Source: Enterococcus casseliflavus NBRC 100478
Lineage (GTDB): Bacteria; Bacillota; Bacilli; Lactobacillales; Enterococcaceae
DNA: 64,000 nt
Direction of reading: 5' to 3'
Assembly: GCF_001544095.1 (NCBI RefSeq)
Contig: NZ_BCPT01000006.1
Span: 62,001 to 126,000 of the forward strand
In this document: one piece after another, positions 50,736 through 61,662 of the stretch
How positions within the stretch are numbered: the first letter of the stretch is position 1
How the letters are laid out: each line of letters starts with the position of its first letter
Position numbers and translations under genes: made by a program
Notes under the pieces: generated by a model
Databases searched by the model: none
The model's input: only the letters and a program-made list of their open reading frames with translations
Told to the model about the DNA's origin: nothing

Positions 50736-51251
50736 ATGGATATTTCAATCATCAAAGCACAGGAAACAAATGCGGTAACAGGGATACATATCGGAGACCC
50801 TTCCGCTAAACCGATCGTCGAATTTATGAATTTGCGCTGCCCTTACTGTCGGCAATGGTTTGAGGAATCGTTACCGATCTTAGGTGAAGCTGTCGCAGCT
50901 GGGAAACTACGCCGTGTCATCAAACTATTCGACAAAGAAAAAGAATCATTGCAACGAGGCAATGTGATGCACCGATTTGTTTCCAGTACAGATCCTCAGG
51001 CAACGATCGCTGAGATCACAAAAATTTATCAAACACAAGACGAATGGGGTCATTTATCTTTACCTGAAGTGGCAGAATATGCGAAAAATACCTTAGGGCT
51101 ATCTGAACAAGACCATCCTGCGATCGCAGGAGAAATTGTGGAAGAAGCGAAAAACGCCAACATTCAATTTGTGCCAACGATTATCTTAGATGGGCACATT
51201 TTTGATGAATCGATCTCTGCTGAGGAATTAACTGCATTGATCAATGAATAA
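50736..51251 (+). CDS. DsbA-family thioredoxin-fold protein
   Basis: This is a 171-residue protein with a thioredoxin-like fold and a redox CPYC motif at residues 35-38 (NLRCPYCRQW), a helical insertion (about 60-135), and the cis-Pro segment VPTIILDG. No signal peptide is seen, so it is probably cytoplasmic. It resembles the Thioredoxin_4/DsbA-like proteins of Firmicutes. AAAGGAGG lies upstream of the ATG. It is a single-gene unit that shares a terminator with whiA. Confidence 0.85.
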   Translation: MDISIIKAQETNAVTGIHIGDPSAKPIVEFMNLRCPYCRQWFEESLPILGEAVAAGKLRRVIKLFDKEKESLQRGNVMHRFVSSTDPQATIAEITKIYQTQDEWGHLSLPEVAEYAKNTLGLSEQDHPAIAGEIVEEAKNANIQFVPTIILDGHIFDESISAEELTALINE

Positions 51252-51259
51252 CCACTAAC

Positions 51260-51322
51260 AAAAAACAGGAGCCGATTTGACACTAAAATCCATGTCAAAT
51301 GCAAGCTCCTGCTTTTTTGATT
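51260..51322. terminator. Bidirectional terminator between the DsbA-like gene and whiA
   Basis: An outer stem CAGGAGC/GCTCCTG and an inner stem ATTTGACA/TGTCAAAT form a long hairpin flanked by A and T runs. It can serve both converging genes. Confidence 0.85.
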
Positions 51323-51338
51323 TCATTCACTACTTAGA

Positions 51339-52274
51339 TTAACTGACTTGTTCACGCAAATGATCCGCAAATTCATTGATTTTGCGAATGCGATGATTGA
51401 TTCCTGATTTCGAGATCGCTCCTGATGGAATCATTTCTCCTAGCTCTTTCAAGCTGACCTCGGGATGTTCCAAACGTAATTCGGCGATTTCTTGCAGCTT
51501 TTCAGGTAAAGCTTGCAAGCCAACTCGATCTTGAATAAATTCGATATTGTCGATCTGCTTCGAAGCAGCGTCGATCGTTTTGTTCATATTGGCGGTTTCG
51601 CAATTCACCAAACGGTTGACTGAGTTACGCATATCACGCACGATCCGCACGTCCTCGAATTTCAGCATGGAATTGGTGGCACCGATCAGTGTCAAAAAAT
51701 CAGCGATTTTCTCAGCGCCTTTCAAGTAAGAGATATACCCATTTCTGCGTTCTAATGCACGGGCATTCAATCCATATGCGTTTAGCATATCGCAAATATC
51801 TTGGTTATGCTCCTCGTAGATGGAATAGATCTCTAAATGATAGCGGCTGGTTTCTGGATTGTTGATGGACCCAGATGCCATGAAAGCGCCTCGTAAATAG
51901 GAACGCATTTTTTGAGTATTGCCCATGATCTCATCAGAAACATGGCTTTGAAACATCAGCCCGTCCATGATATCTAAGTCCAAAAGCACGCGCTGTGTAT
52001 CTTGCTTCAAACGAACGATGTAAACGTTGTTCTTTTTTAATTTCATTTTACGACGGACCAGCAATTCGCTGCGCACGTCGTAATGATCTTTTAGTAACGA
52101 ATAGATGCGTCTGGCAATCGCCGCGTTTTCTGTTTGAACGTTTAAAACAAATTGTTGGTTGTTGATACTTAATGACCCATTCATCCGAATCAAAGCGGCC
52201 AATTCTGCCTTGGCATGTTCGCGATGAACTTCTAATGCGGTCAATTCTTTTTTTACTTCTGCTGCAAAGGACAT
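51339..52274 (-). CDS. whiA: DNA-binding protein WhiA
   Basis: This is a 311-residue WhiA protein: an N-terminal LAGLIDADG-like homing-endonuclease fold without nuclease residues (about 1-210, with [24 protein letters not shown]) and a C-terminal helix-turn-helix (about 220-305, [25 protein letters not shown]). It regulates division and chromosome-related processes in Bacillus and sporulation in Streptomyces. Third gene of rapZ-yvcK-whiA. AAGGAGGG lies eight bases upstream. Confidence 0.96.
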   Translation of the reverse strand: MSFAAEVKKELTALEVHREHAKAELAALIRMNGSLSINNQQFVLNVQTENAAIARRIYSLLKDHYDVRSELLVRRKMKLKKNNVYIVRLKQDTQRVLLDLDIMDGLMFQSHVSDEIMGNTQKMRSYLRGAFMASGSINNPETSRYHLEIYSIYEEHNQDICDMLNAYGLNARALERRNGYISYLKGAEKIADFLTLIGATNSMLKFEDVRIVRDMRNSVNRLVNCETANMNKTIDAASKQIDNIEFIQDRVGLQALPEKLQEIAELRLEHPEVSLKELGEMIPSGAISKSGINHRIRKINEFADHLREQVS

Positions 52275-52292
52275 AAAAAAATCCCTCCTTTC

Positions 52293-53294
52293 TTAGATTT
52301 TGGCCCCGTAAACGATACGTAGAAGTTCTTCAATCACTTTATCTCCGTCATGAAAAACTCCGCCATCTCTAAGCTCCAGAAAGTCAGCTGAAATGACACG
52401 GCTGGCTTCTTCTCGCAGTCCTTGGAAATCGTGTTTCACTTGTACAAGATATTCATCATAAATCTCTGGGTCCATATACCCTTCTGGAACTTTCTCGGTG
52501 TTGACTAACACCGTATCAATAAAGGGTTTGCCTAAATGCTTATGCAGGACCCGCACATGGTCGGCATCACTAAAGTGTTCAGTTTCACCTTTTTGGGTCA
52601 TGATATTACAAATATAAACCGTTTCAGCTTGTGTTTCCAACATTGCTTGGCCGATCTCGCTAATCATGAGATTGGGCAAAATACTAGTAAAGAGACTACC
52701 AGGACCCAAGACGATCATATCTGCCTCCATAATTGAAGAAACAACTTTACGAGCTGCTTTCGGCTCATCATTATTTTCTTGATTACGAACAAAGACCCGA
52801 TCGATCGTTTTGCGATCAACCGCGATCTTGGACTCTCCTACCGCTTCGGTGCCGTCTTTAAAAACAGCGTGCAACACCAATGGCAGATCTGACGAAGGAT
52901 AAACTCGTCCATCGATATGCATGATTTTTGACAAAATTTGAATGGCTTCATAGGTACTGCTGCGCATTTCAGCAATCGCCGCAATAATCAAGTTCCCCAG
53001 GGCATGATTGGCTAAAAATTTGTCTTCGGCTTTAAAACGGTATTGAAAAATATCATTATACAGTTGCGGCATATCAGATAGAGCCGCCAAAACATTGCGC
53101 AGATCCCCTGGTGGCGAGATAGAGGAAACCAAATTGCGAATTTCGCCGCTGCTACCGCCATCATCAGCGACCGTAACGATCGCTGTGATGTCGACACCCT
53201 GATTCCGCAAGCTCTTCAGGATGACTGGTAACCCAGTTCCGCCACCTACCACAACGATCTTCGGCTTTCTGATTCGGTACGTTTTCATTTTCAT
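52293..53294 (-). CDS. yvcK: YvcK/GlmR family cell-wall metabolism factor
   Basis: This is a 333-residue protein of the CofD-like superfamily. In Bacillus YvcK (GlmR) binds UDP-GlcNAc and helps route carbon to cell wall precursors, acting with GlmS. Visible are the N-terminal [45 protein letters not shown] and [13 protein letters not shown]. It overlaps the rapZ stop as ATGA. With glmS and glmM, it is a third amino-sugar gene in this window. Confidence 0.95.
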   Translation of the reverse strand: MKMKTYRIRKPKIVVVGGGTGLPVILKSLRNQGVDITAIVTVADDGGSSGEIRNLVSSISPPGDLRNVLAALSDMPQLYNDIFQYRFKAEDKFLANHALGNLIIAAIAEMRSSTYEAIQILSKIMHIDGRVYPSSDLPLVLHAVFKDGTEAVGESKIAVDRKTIDRVFVRNQENNDEPKAARKVVSSIMEADMIVLGPGSLFTSILPNLMISEIGQAMLETQAETVYICNIMTQKGETEHFSDADHVRVLHKHLGKPFIDTVLVNTEKVPEGYMDPEIYDEYLVQVKHDFQGLREEASRVISADFLELRDGGVFHDGDKVIEELLRIVYGAKI

Positions 53295-54181
53295 GAACGA
53301 TTCACCGTCTCTTTACGCTTATCTTTGTCGCGATGAGTAATATTGACGCGATAGTCTTCTGCCAAAACCGCACCGATGCGCTCAGATAATGCAACTGAAC
53401 GGTGTTGGCCCCCAGTACAGCCGATAGCCACCGTCAAGCTGCTTTTGCCTTCCTTGACATAGCCTGGCATGATCGTTTGCAACAGTGTACTAAATTGCTG
53501 ATAGAATTCTTCCGTTTCTGGAAAAGACATGACGTACTCATACACGGGTTCATCTTTACCCGTTAAAGGACGCAACTCTGGAATGTAATGGGGATTCGGT
53601 AAGAAACGAACATCCATCACAATATCAGCATCGATCGGCAAGCCATACTTGAAGCCAAACGAAAGTATTTCAATACGAAACCCTGTCTCATGAGAAGCAC
53701 GAAATTCTTGATTGATTTTTTCTCTCAATTGCCGTGGGGTCAGCGTCGTTGTGTCGATAACAATACTGGCACGCGTCTTCAAATCGTTTAAGATCGCTCG
53801 CTCTTTGCGAATGCCTTCCGTAACTAAGCCATCCATCGCTAATGGATGTGCTCTTCTCGTTTCTTTGTATCTTGACACCAATTCATTGTCCGATGCATCT
53901 AAAAAGAGCATCCGTGTGTCGATAAAATTCGTGTTTTCAATATCGATCAGCATACTTTGGATTTCTTCAAAAAACGATCTTGAACGCAGATCGACAACTA
54001 AGGCAATTTTTGTCACTTTTCCTGATTCTTTGATCAGTTCCCAAAATTTAGGGATCAAGCTTGGGGGCATATTATCGATACAAAAGTACCCCATATCTTC
54101 AAAACTCTGGATCGCGACCGTTTTGCCGGCTCCGCTCATCCCAGTAATAATGACCAATTCTAAATGATCCACTTCAGTCAT
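53291..54181 (-). CDS. rapZ: RNase adapter protein RapZ
   Basis: This is a 296-residue nucleotide-binding protein (formerly YvcJ in Bacillus). The P loop [10 protein letters not shown] (about residues 11-20) and a C-terminal domain (with [15 protein letters not shown]) are present. In E. coli RapZ guides RNase E to the small RNA GlmZ in response to glucosamine-6-phosphate; in Gram-positives its target is less clear. The start MTEVDHLEL has AAAGGAG eight bases upstream. Confidence 0.95.
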   Translation of the reverse strand: MTEVDHLELVIITGMSGAGKTVAIQSFEDMGYFCIDNMPPSLIPKFWELIKESGKVTKIALVVDLRSRSFFEEIQSMLIDIENTNFIDTRMLFLDASDNELVSRYKETRRAHPLAMDGLVTEGIRKERAILNDLKTRASIVIDTTTLTPRQLREKINQEFRASHETGFRIEILSFGFKYGLPIDADIVMDVRFLPNPHYIPELRPLTGKDEPVYEYVMSFPETEEFYQQFSTLLQTIMPGYVKEGKSSLTVAIGCTGGQHRSVALSERIGAVLAEDYRVNITHRDKDKRKETVNRS

Positions 54182-54244
54182 AGGTAAAACTCCTTTCTGA
54201 AACAACTCTATTATATCATGCCGGGCGTATCATTGGAACACCGG

Positions 54245-54287
54245 CATAAAAAAAGACGTTAGCTCAAAAAATGCTGCTAACGTCGCT
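54245..54287 (-). terminator. Terminator of the D-Asp ligase/racemase pair
   Basis: The minus-strand stem GACGTTAGC/GCTAACGTC is followed by TTTTTTT, right after the racemase stop. Confidence 0.9.
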
Positions 54288-54294
54288 ATCAGCT

Positions 54295-55005
54295 TTAGAT
54301 TGCTTGGCGATTTGCCAATGCTTTTTCGATCGTCCGATCAACTAAAATCGATTGGGCATCGACGACTGGATACGGATTATCAGTCACAAATTCATCCATC
54401 AAGGACAACTCGGTACATCCAAGCACTACGCTTTCACAGCCGATACGTTCGGTGACTTCTTCCAGTATCTCAAAGTAAAGTTCTTGATCCAAATGATCAT
54501 TTTCTTTGATTCGATCATAGATCAATGTATTGACCTTTTTTTGGATCGTCGGCTCTGGAAGATAGACGTCAAGTCCGAACTTCCGCAATTCTTTTTCATA
54601 GATGCCAGCTTTGACACTGCCTTCTGTCCCAAGAAAGGCCACTTTTCCAGTGACGCCTTTTTCAAAAACGACTTTCGCAGCCTCACGAGGCATATGCAAA
54701 ATCTCGATCTCAGTGGCAGCTTGCAGCTCATCAAAAAAATAATGGGCAGTGTTACAAGTCAACACAATAAAATTTGGGTTTAACAAATTTTGTTTTTCGA
54801 TGTCGTCCATTAAATATGGAACAGGGTTTTCTAACGTGTTGTCTAAAATATATGCCGTCCGATCTGGGACTGTCGCATGATTGAATAAAACATAGTTCAA
54901 GTAATCTTGGTCTTTATGGGTCTGTGTCCGTCGGTTTAAAATGCGGACAAAACTTTCCGTCGCTAACGTTCCCATGCCGCCTAAAATACTAAAAAAATTC
55001 TCCAT
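54295..55005 (-). CDS. racD: Aspartate racemase (Asp/Glu racemase family)
   Basis: This is a 236-residue pyridoxal-independent racemase. The two active-site cysteines are seen at Cys84 (VLTCNTAH) and Cys197 (VLGCTEL), and the N terminus has the family glycine motif GGMG. It follows the D-aspartate ligase gene by three bases. The pair implies that it makes D-Asp for the cell-wall bridge. In E. faecium an aspartate racemase gene is known next to the ligase gene aslfm. Glutamate racemase would be unlikely in this context. Confidence 0.88.
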   Translation of the reverse strand: MENFFSILGGMGTLATESFVRILNRRTQTHKDQDYLNYVLFNHATVPDRTAYILDNTLENPVPYLMDDIEKQNLLNPNFIVLTCNTAHYFFDELQAATEIEILHMPREAAKVVFEKGVTGKVAFLGTEGSVKAGIYEKELRKFGLDVYLPEPTIQKKVNTLIYDRIKENDHLDQELYFEILEEVTERIGCESVVLGCTELSLMDEFVTDNPYPVVDAQSILVDRTIEKALANRQAI

Positions 55006-55008
55006 CTT

Positions 55009-56262
55009 CTAGCCTTCTTTCGTATGGAAATACGTTTTGAATCGTTTGTTGTACAGATGGAACATTCTCTTTAATAGAATCCAACGCTTTAGAGATAAGT
55101 CTTCTTTGTAAAAGACAGTCGTTCCCCAGCGATTCTCTGCTAATAATTTTTTTGCGCGTTCTTTCGCAGGATTTTCTTTTGCATAAGTCAAGAAAATGTT
55201 TTTTGGTACCCCTAGCCATAATTTCGCTTCAGGCGCGTCAGCTTTGCCATAAACCGTTTCTGTGTAAGGTTTTTCGAAGACTAAATCCTCTGTGATGAAC
55301 TTCGCCAGATTCAATCCGCTTAAGGTAATAAAGAAACTGCTTCTTCCTTGACGCAAGTTGATTTCAAATAATTTATATTGACCGTCTCGCGCATCATATT
55401 TCAAGTCAAAATTGGCAAATCCAACATATTCGATCTCTTTTAAAAACTTACGGATCATTTGATAGATTTGATCATTTTCATCTGGAATGATCACGACATA
55501 ATTCCCAACAGCTCCAGGCGTTGGATCCTCTAATAAAGGATGACCTAAACCCATCACGCGAACTTCGTGATTCTCATCAACATAGGCATTTAAGACCCGC
55601 ATGTTGCTGTCATCGCCAGGAATAAAATCTTGGACGATCATTTCATATTGATAACCCGCTTGATAAATGCGAGAAACGATTTCTTCAAATTCTGTTCGAT
55701 TGTCAATAATGAAGGCTTTCTTGCGCCCTTCAAAATCAACTGACAGCCACGCGACACTATTTGCTGGTTTCAAAGCCACAGGAAAATCAAAAGGCAGCTC
55801 TCCTTTGAACGTTCCTTCCGTCAACAGTTCAGGTGTTAAAATGAAGGTCTTAGGATAAGGCAAGCCATATTCCTCGCAAACTTCGTAAAAACTGACTTTA
55901 TTGATCAACCGTTTTAATAGGGAATAGTCATTGGCAATAAAGGTATAATAAGGCTTCAATTCTTCTTTATGCTTCGCTAACAGTTCTGCATAGCCATCGC
56001 CGCAGGGAATCAATAAATATTTCATGGCAGGATCGTTGTAAGTATTTTTTCCTAACTTGATCAACGTCTCAGTGAATCCCGGATCATGGTCAAAACCTTC
56101 CACTTGATTGATTGTAACGATTTTACTAAAGCGGGTTGGCGCAAGTTCCGCACCAGCATAAGCAACTGATTGAATGCCATATGCTTCGTGGAATGCTCTG
56201 GCCATACCATAAACATTCATATCGCTTCCTAATAATATGGGAAGAAAATTTTCCTGACTCAT
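55009..56262 (-). CDS. aslfm: D-aspartate ligase (ATP-grasp, Aslfm type)
   Basis: This 417-residue ATP-grasp enzyme ligates D-aspartate to the epsilon-amino group of L-Lys in the peptidoglycan precursor, giving the D-Asx side chain used as cross-bridge. The N-terminal ILLGSDMNVYGMARAFHEAYG matches E. faecium Aslfm as I remember it. ATP-grasp features include VALKPANSVAWLSVDF, VQDFIPGDDSNMR and the metal-binding FEINLRQGR. An ATG at 56262 preceded by AGAGTG is chosen over a TTG one codon upstream. It is the first gene of a pair with racD. Confidence 0.92.
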   Translation of the reverse strand: MSQENFLPILLGSDMNVYGMARAFHEAYGIQSVAYAGAELAPTRFSKIVTINQVEGFDHDPGFTETLIKLGKNTYNDPAMKYLLIPCGDGYAELLAKHKEELKPYYTFIANDYSLLKRLINKVSFYEVCEEYGLPYPKTFILTPELLTEGTFKGELPFDFPVALKPANSVAWLSVDFEGRKKAFIIDNRTEFEEIVSRIYQAGYQYEMIVQDFIPGDDSNMRVLNAYVDENHEVRVMGLGHPLLEDPTPGAVGNYVVIIPDENDQIYQMIRKFLKEIEYVGFANFDLKYDARDGQYKLFEINLRQGRSSFFITLSGLNLAKFITEDLVFEKPYTETVYGKADAPEAKLWLGVPKNIFLTYAKENPAKERAKKLLAENRWGTTVFYKEDLSLKRWILLKRMFHLYNKRFKTYFHTKEG

Positions 56263-56326
56263 CAAAAATCACTCTCTCTTTTGAATACGAAAAACGACCT
56301 CTCTCGTTTCGTTTAATTACAATAGA

Positions 56327-56335
56327 ATTATAATA
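56327..56335 (-). promoter_or_regulatory. Promoter of the D-Asp ligase/racemase pair
   Basis: Minus strand: overlapping -10 candidates TATTAT (56330-56335, with a TGG extension) and TATAAT (56327-56332). A TTGATT -35 lies 16 bases before TATTAT, inside the right arm of the preceding hairpin. Confidence 0.6.
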
Positions 56336-56340
56336 CCACA

Positions 56341-56380
56341 AAGAAAAAAGCAATCAAAGTATCTATCTTTGATTGCTTTC
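56341..56380 (-). terminator. Terminator between uvrA and the D-Asp ligase
   Basis: The minus-strand stem AAAGCAATCAAAG/CTTTGATTGCTTT with a short loop is followed by TTTC. It could end uvrBA, about 190 bases past the uvrA stop, or a small RNA started at 56440. Confidence 0.85.
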
Positions 56381-56440
56381 TCCCACTTTGAACGGATAGA
56401 ACTTATAGGCAGTTTATTCAATGCGAATATACGTATACCT
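56341..56440 (-). ncRNA. Candidate small RNA
   Basis: A promoter (TTGAAA at 56469-56474, 16 bases, TAGAAT at 56447-56452, minus strand) would start a transcript near 56440 that ends at the strong hairpin, giving about 100 nt. No reading frame with a ribosome binding site lies inside. I do not recognise an RNA family. It might also be a leader or simply a promoter unrelated to the terminator. Confidence 0.4.
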
Positions 56441-56570
56441 ATTGCTATTCTATCAAATAAAATTTTGATTTCAAGCCCTTATCATGAAATTTGCAGATAT
56501 TTCACGCTTCCTTAAACTTTAGCGAAACCTATTGACAGACAAGTAAAAAAGTGAGTGCTCTTTTCCTTGC

Positions 56571-59387
56571 TTAAAGGACTTTTTTCAAATAATGACCGGT
56601 GTAGCTTTCAGAAACCGCAGCAATTTCTTCTGGTGTACCAGTTGCAATGATCGTTCCACCGCCTTCGCCACCTTCTGGACCTAGATCAATCACATGGTCC
56701 GCTGATTTGATGACATCCAAGTTGTGTTCGATCACTAAAACGGTATTGCCAGCGTCGACAAATCGTTCCAAAACTTTCAACAAACGGGCAATATCATCCG
56801 TGTGCAGACCAGTCGTTGGTTCATCTAAGATATAAAAACTCTTGCCATTGGAATTTTTGTGCAGTTCACTGGCAAGCTTCATCCGTTGCGCTTCCCCACC
56901 AGACAAAGTAGTCGCTGGTTGTCCCATCGTGACATAACCTAGACCGACATCGACGATCGTTTGCAATTTTCGATGGATTTTAGGAATATGTTGGAAAAAT
57001 TCCACTGCATCTTCCACGGTCATATCTAAGATTTCCGAAATATTTTTTCCTTTGTAATGAACTTCTAACGTTTCTGAGTTATAACGTTTGCCATGACAAA
57101 CCTCACAAGGTACGTAGACATCAGGTAAGAAGTGCATCTCGATCTTGATGATTCCGTCCCCTTTACATGCTTCACAGCGTCCACCTTTTACATTAAAACT
57201 AAAGCGGCCTTTTTTGTAACCACGGACTTTCGCCTCATTGGTTTTAGCAAATAAATCGCGGATGTCATCAAAGACACTGGTATACGTTGCTGGATTGCTT
57301 CGAGGCGTCCGACCGATAGGGCTTTGATCGATATCGATTAATTTCTCAATCGCTTCATAACCAGTAATGGTTTTAAAGCGACCAGGCTTGTTCGAATTCC
57401 GATTGATTTTTTGCGCCAAGGCTTTTTTCAAAATTTCGTTGACTAATGTCGATTTACCAGAGCCAGAGACCCCAGTAACGGCGACGAACTTTCCTAATGG
57501 AAAATCGACCGAAATGTTTTTCAAGTTATTCTCAGAAGCACCGGTCACACGAATCTTTTCACCATTGCCTTTGCGGCGTTGCGTTGGTGTCGGGATTTGT
57601 CGTTTTCCTGATAAGTATTGACCTGTTAAGGAAGACGCATTGGCTGCGACTTCATCAGGAGTGCCTGCAGCGACGATCTCGCCACCTGCGTGTCCTGCAC
57701 CTGGACCGACATCGATCAAGTAGTCCGCTGCCCGCATCGTGTCTTCGTCATGCTCAACGACGATCAGGGTATTCCCAAGATCACGCATTTTCCGCAATGA
57801 ATCTAGTAAGCGATCGTTATCCCGTTGGTGAAGACCGATCGATGGCTCGTCAAGAATGTAGAGCACCCCAGACAAATTGGAGCCGATTTGTGTTGCCAAA
57901 CGAATCCGTTGCGCTTCCCCACCAGAGAGTGTGCCTGATGCACGACTCAAGGTCAAATAGTCCAATCCGACATTTTTCAAGAAACTTAAACGATCATCGA
58001 CTTCTTTCACGATCGGACGTGCGATCATTTGCTCTTGTTCCGATAGTTTCAATTCTTCGACAAAGTTCAACGCATTGTTGATTGCCATCTCGCTCATTTC
58101 ACCAATGTGTTTTCCGTTGACTTGCACGCACAGCGCTTGAGGGTTCAAACGATAGCCATGACAAGTTTTACAAGTCAATTCCGTCATATACAAACGCATT
58201 TGATCACGGGTGAAATCAGAGTTGGTTTCATGATAACGGCGCTTAATATTTGGTAAGATTCCTTCAAAAGCTACCTCAACATCACGCACGCCACCGAAAT
58301 CATTCTCATAATGGAAATGGAAAATTTCGCCATTCGAACCATTCAAAATAATGTCTTTGTGTTCTTCTGGCAGCTCTTCAAAGGGTGTGTCCATATCGAT
58401 ATTGAACTCTTGACAGGCTTGTTCCAGCATTTGCGGATAGTACTGTGAACTGATTGGGTTCCAAGGTAATAGTGCGCCTTCACGCAACGTTTTGCTTTGA
58501 TCGGGAATCACTAGGTCGACATCGACTTCTAGCTTCACACCAAGACCATCACAGTCTGGACAAGCACCAAAAGGCGCATTGAATGAAAAGAGCCGTGGCT
58601 CTAATTCACCAACTGTAAAGCCACAATACGGGCAAGAATAATGTTCACTGAAAAGCATCTCTTCTTGACCAATCACATCGACTACCGCATAGCCATCAGC
58701 TAAACGTAATGCCGCTTCAAAGGAATCAAACAGACGAGAACGGATGCCTTCCTTTACAACGATTCGGTCAATGATGATGGCAATATCATGCTTTTTATTT
58801 TTTTCTAATTCAGGCGCTTCGGAGACATCATAGACTTCGCCATCCACCCGCATCCGAACATAACCTTCTCTTTGGATACGTTCGAAGACTTTTTTGTGCT
58901 GCCCTTTCTTTTGATAAACGATAGGTGCCAACAATTGGATCTTGGTGCGTTCTGGTAATGCCAAAACTTCATCCACCATCTGCTCAACCGACTGACTAGT
59001 AATCTCAATATGATCATTGGGACAGATTGGGTGACCGATTCTGGCGTAAAGAAGCCGCAGATAATCATTGATTTCAGTAACCGTCCCCACTGTTGATCGC
59101 GGGTTCTTGCTGGTGGTTTTTTGATCGATAGAAATCGCTGGACTAAGTCCATCAATGCTATCTACGTCGGGTTTATCCATTTGCCCTAAAAACTGACGGG
59201 CATACGCCGATAGACTTTCGACATACCGGCGCTGTCCTTCGGCATACAACGTATCAAATGCTAAGGAGCTTTTCCCTGAACCCGAAAGACCAGTTACAAC
59301 AACGAGCTGGTCTCTGGGAATCGTCACATCGATATTTTTTAAATTATGGGCCCGTGCCCCATGGATCACGATTTTATCATTTGCCAT
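56571..59387 (-). CDS. uvrA: Excinuclease ABC subunit A
   Basis: UvrA finds DNA damage for nucleotide excision repair and hands it to UvrB. The 938-residue protein has two ABC ATPase modules (Walker [10 protein letters not shown] at about 33-41 and GVSGSGKST at about 640-648), the signatures [16 protein letters not shown] and [15 protein letters not shown], and zinc fingers ([14 protein letters not shown]...CPDC, and CEACKGDG...CEVCHG). It is 13 bases after uvrB. AAGGAG lies seven bases upstream. Confidence 0.98.
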   Translation of the reverse strand: MANDKIVIHGARAHNLKNIDVTIPRDQLVVVTGLSGSGKSSLAFDTLYAEGQRRYVESLSAYARQFLGQMDKPDVDSIDGLSPAISIDQKTTSKNPRSTVGTVTEINDYLRLLYARIGHPICPNDHIEITSQSVEQMVDEVLALPERTKIQLLAPIVYQKKGQHKKVFERIQREGYVRMRVDGEVYDVSEAPELEKNKKHDIAIIIDRIVVKEGIRSRLFDSFEAALRLADGYAVVDVIGQEEMLFSEHYSCPYCGFTVGELEPRLFSFNAPFGACPDCDGLGVKLEVDVDLVIPDQSKTLREGALLPWNPISSQYYPQMLEQACQEFNIDMDTPFEELPEEHKDIILNGSNGEIFHFHYENDFGGVRDVEVAFEGILPNIKRRYHETNSDFTRDQMRLYMTELTCKTCHGYRLNPQALCVQVNGKHIGEMSEMAINNALNFVEELKLSEQEQMIARPIVKEVDDRLSFLKNVGLDYLTLSRASGTLSGGEAQRIRLATQIGSNLSGVLYILDEPSIGLHQRDNDRLLDSLRKMRDLGNTLIVVEHDEDTMRAADYLIDVGPGAGHAGGEIVAAGTPDEVAANASSLTGQYLSGKRQIPTPTQRRKGNGEKIRVTGASENNLKNISVDFPLGKFVAVTGVSGSGKSTLVNEILKKALAQKINRNSNKPGRFKTITGYEAIEKLIDIDQSPIGRTPRSNPATYTSVFDDIRDLFAKTNEAKVRGYKKGRFSFNVKGGRCEACKGDGIIKIEMHFLPDVYVPCEVCHGKRYNSETLEVHYKGKNISEILDMTVEDAVEFFQHIPKIHRKLQTIVDVGLGYVTMGQPATTLSGGEAQRMKLASELHKNSNGKSFYILDEPTTGLHTDDIARLLKVLERFVDAGNTVLVIEHNLDVIKSADHVIDLGPEGGEGGGTIIATGTPEEIAAVSESYTGHYLKKVL

Positions 59388-59400
59388 ATTGTTTCTCCTT

Positions 59401-61392
59401 CTAATCAGCAGCTTTTAGCTCAAGAATAGTATCTCTCAAGGTAGCAGCCGTTTCAAAATCCAGTGCTTTCGCAGCATCTTTCATTTCTTTTTCTAATTTC
59501 AACAACAAGGTTGCTTTTTCTTCACGACTCAATTCTTCATAAGAAGTCGCGGTGTATTCGCCAGTTTCTTCCGCCACTTTCGTGATCGCGATCAGATCGC
59601 GAATCTCTTTGATGATGGTTTTCGGTACGATTCCATGTTCTTCGTTATAGGCTTCTTGAATACTTCGGCGTCGCGCTGTTTCGTCGATCGCTCGCTGCAT
59701 CGAATCGGTCATTTTATCGGCGTACATAATTACTTTTCCTTCTGAGTTACGAGCTGCTCGTCCGATGGTTTGGACTAATGAACGCTCGCTGCGCAAGAAG
59801 CCTTCCTTATCGGCATCAAGGATCGCAACCAGGGAAACTTCTGGGACGTCTAACCCTTCTCGCAGTAAGTTGATTCCGACCAGTACATCAAATTCACCGA
59901 GCCGCAGGTCGCGAATGATCTCTGTTCGTTCCAATGTTTTGATGTCACTGTGCAAGTATTTGACTTTGATCCCTAATTCTTTAAAGTAATCCGTCAAATC
60001 TTCAGACATTTTTTTCGTCAAGGTCGTGACAAAGACCCGTTCATTTCGCTCAACTCGCTCATTGATTTCTCCTACTAGGTCGTCAATTTGACCCATGATC
60101 GGTCGTACTTCGATCACCGGATCTAACAGACCAGTCGGACGAATGATTTGTTGAATGACGGTATCGGTTTGATCGTATTCATATGGTCCAGGTGTTGCTG
60201 AAACATAGACGATTTGATTGACATGCTTCTCAAATTCTTCCAAGCGTAACGGACGGTTATCCAGTGCAGAAGGCAAACGGAAGCCATAATCCACTAACAT
60301 TTGTTTTCTAGCACGGTCACCATTATACATCCCACGAACTTGCGGCATGGTCACGTGGGATTCATCAATAACGATCAGAAAGTCATCAGGAAAGAAATCT
60401 AATAACGTATAAGGCGGTTCGCCTTCTTTTCGTCCATCCATGTGGCGAGAGTAGTTTTCGATTCCTGAGGTATACCCCATTTCTCGCATCATTTCAATAT
60501 CATAGTTGGTTCGCTGCTCTAAACGCTGTGCTTCCAGCAGCTTATTTTCTGCTCGCAAAACTTTCAGTCGTTCATCGAGTTCACTTTGTATCGAAGCGAT
60601 CGCATGTTCCATATGGTCTTCATTGGTCACAAAGTGAGTTGCCGGAAAGATCGACACATGTTCGGTGTCACTCATGATCTCGCCCGTCAAGGCATCGACT
60701 TCACGAATCCGATCGATTTCATCGCCAAAAAACTCAATGCGTAACGCTCGCTCATCACGAGAAGCTGGGAAAATCTCCACAACATCGCCACGTACGCGAA
60801 AACGTCCCCGTTGAAAATCGATGTCGTTTCGTTCAAATTGGATCTCGATCAATTCTTTTAATAGTTGATCGCGAGACTTTTCCATCCCTACTCGTAAAGA
60901 AACAACCTGTCTGGCATACTCGATCGGCGAACCTAAACCGAAAATACAAGAGACAGAAGCTACAACGATCACATCGTTTCTCTCTAATAAAGAACTTGTG
61001 GCCGAGTGACGCAACTTATCGATTTCATCGTTGACACTGGAGTCTTTTTCGATGTATGTATCACTGGAAGGAACATACGCTTCTGGTTGATAGTAATCAT
61101 AGTAACTGACAAAGTACTCGACCGCATTATTTGGGAAAAAGTCCTTGAACTCGCCATATAATTGTCCAGCCAGTGTTTTATTATGGGCAATGATCAATGT
61201 CGGTTTATTGACTTCCTTGATTAGATTAGAAATCGTATAAGTCTTACCGGTCCCAGTGGCTCCCAACAAAATCTGTGCTTTTTTTCCACCGACCACCCCG
61301 TCAACCAATTGATGGATCGCTTCTGGTTGATCCCCAGCTGGTTGATATTTTGATACTAAGTCAAATTCATGGGAAGTTGTTCTTTCGATCAT
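59401..61392 (-). CDS. uvrB: Excinuclease ABC subunit B
   Basis: UvrB is the damage-verifying helicase-like subunit of excision repair. The 663-residue protein has Walker [11 protein letters not shown], the beta-hairpin region [12 protein letters not shown], the DEXX-type DESHVTMPQ, helicase C motifs (TIGRAARN) and a C-terminal UVR domain that contacts UvrC ([22 protein letters not shown]). The start [10 protein letters not shown] follows AGGGGG by seven bases. The operon uvrBA carries an SOS box. Confidence 0.98.
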   Translation of the reverse strand: MIERTTSHEFDLVSKYQPAGDQPEAIHQLVDGVVGGKKAQILLGATGTGKTYTISNLIKEVNKPTLIIAHNKTLAGQLYGEFKDFFPNNAVEYFVSYYDYYQPEAYVPSSDTYIEKDSSVNDEIDKLRHSATSSLLERNDVIVVASVSCIFGLGSPIEYARQVVSLRVGMEKSRDQLLKELIEIQFERNDIDFQRGRFRVRGDVVEIFPASRDERALRIEFFGDEIDRIREVDALTGEIMSDTEHVSIFPATHFVTNEDHMEHAIASIQSELDERLKVLRAENKLLEAQRLEQRTNYDIEMMREMGYTSGIENYSRHMDGRKEGEPPYTLLDFFPDDFLIVIDESHVTMPQVRGMYNGDRARKQMLVDYGFRLPSALDNRPLRLEEFEKHVNQIVYVSATPGPYEYDQTDTVIQQIIRPTGLLDPVIEVRPIMGQIDDLVGEINERVERNERVFVTTLTKKMSEDLTDYFKELGIKVKYLHSDIKTLERTEIIRDLRLGEFDVLVGINLLREGLDVPEVSLVAILDADKEGFLRSERSLVQTIGRAARNSEGKVIMYADKMTDSMQRAIDETARRRSIQEAYNEEHGIVPKTIIKEIRDLIAITKVAEETGEYTATSYEELSREEKATLLLKLEKEMKDAAKALDFETAATLRDTILELKAAD

Positions 61393-61462
61393 CTTCATTC
61401 CCCCTCGATTATTCTAAACGACAACAAAAAAAGAAAAACTCGCTGCCGCTTTTCCATAAATA

Positions 61463-61488
61463 AGTATATCATAGCGAACATACTTTCG
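61463..61488 (-). promoter_or_regulatory. uvrBA promoter with LexA-type SOS box
   Basis: CGAACATACTTTCG (61475-61488) differs at one position from the Gram-positive SOS box CGAAC-n4-GTTCG. It overlaps a promoter-like -10 region on the minus strand (TATGAT at 61468-61473 or TATACT at 61463-61468). LexA repression of uvrBA is therefore expected. Confidence 0.75.
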
Positions 61489-61599
61489 CCATCATTTGCT
61501 ATGAAAGTTTCATGCGATTAAGCATAACTTAACATGTTTGATTTTCTAACATCTGATGTGAGGTTTAAGCAATTTTGTCATATTTTTAAAGAGAAAGAC

Positions 61600-61628
61600 T
61601 TGTGTGTTGAAGAAAAAATCCATATAAT
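61600..61628 (+). promoter_or_regulatory. Promoter of the glnP-like transporter operon
   Basis: TTGTGT (61600-61605), 17 bases, then a perfect TATAAT (61623-61628), about 35 bases upstream of the TTG start. Confidence 0.65.
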
Positions 61629-61662
61629 CTATAAATACGTTATATCTAAAGGGGGAATTTTC

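Larger units (their letters stand above)
56263..56570. other. Intergenic region between the D-Asp ligase and uvrA
   Basis: This 308-base gap has no ORF. It holds, on the minus strand, a promoter (56447-56474), a terminator hairpin (56341-56380) and the ligase promoter (56327-56335). Sequence closest to the uvrA stop contains no obvious terminator. Confidence 0.7.

Noticed and set aside
61534-61662. 43-codon N-terminal extension of the glnP-like protein
   Set aside because: It would hide the signal peptide, and it covers the promoter; the TTG at 61663 with GGGGG upstream gives a clean signal sequence.
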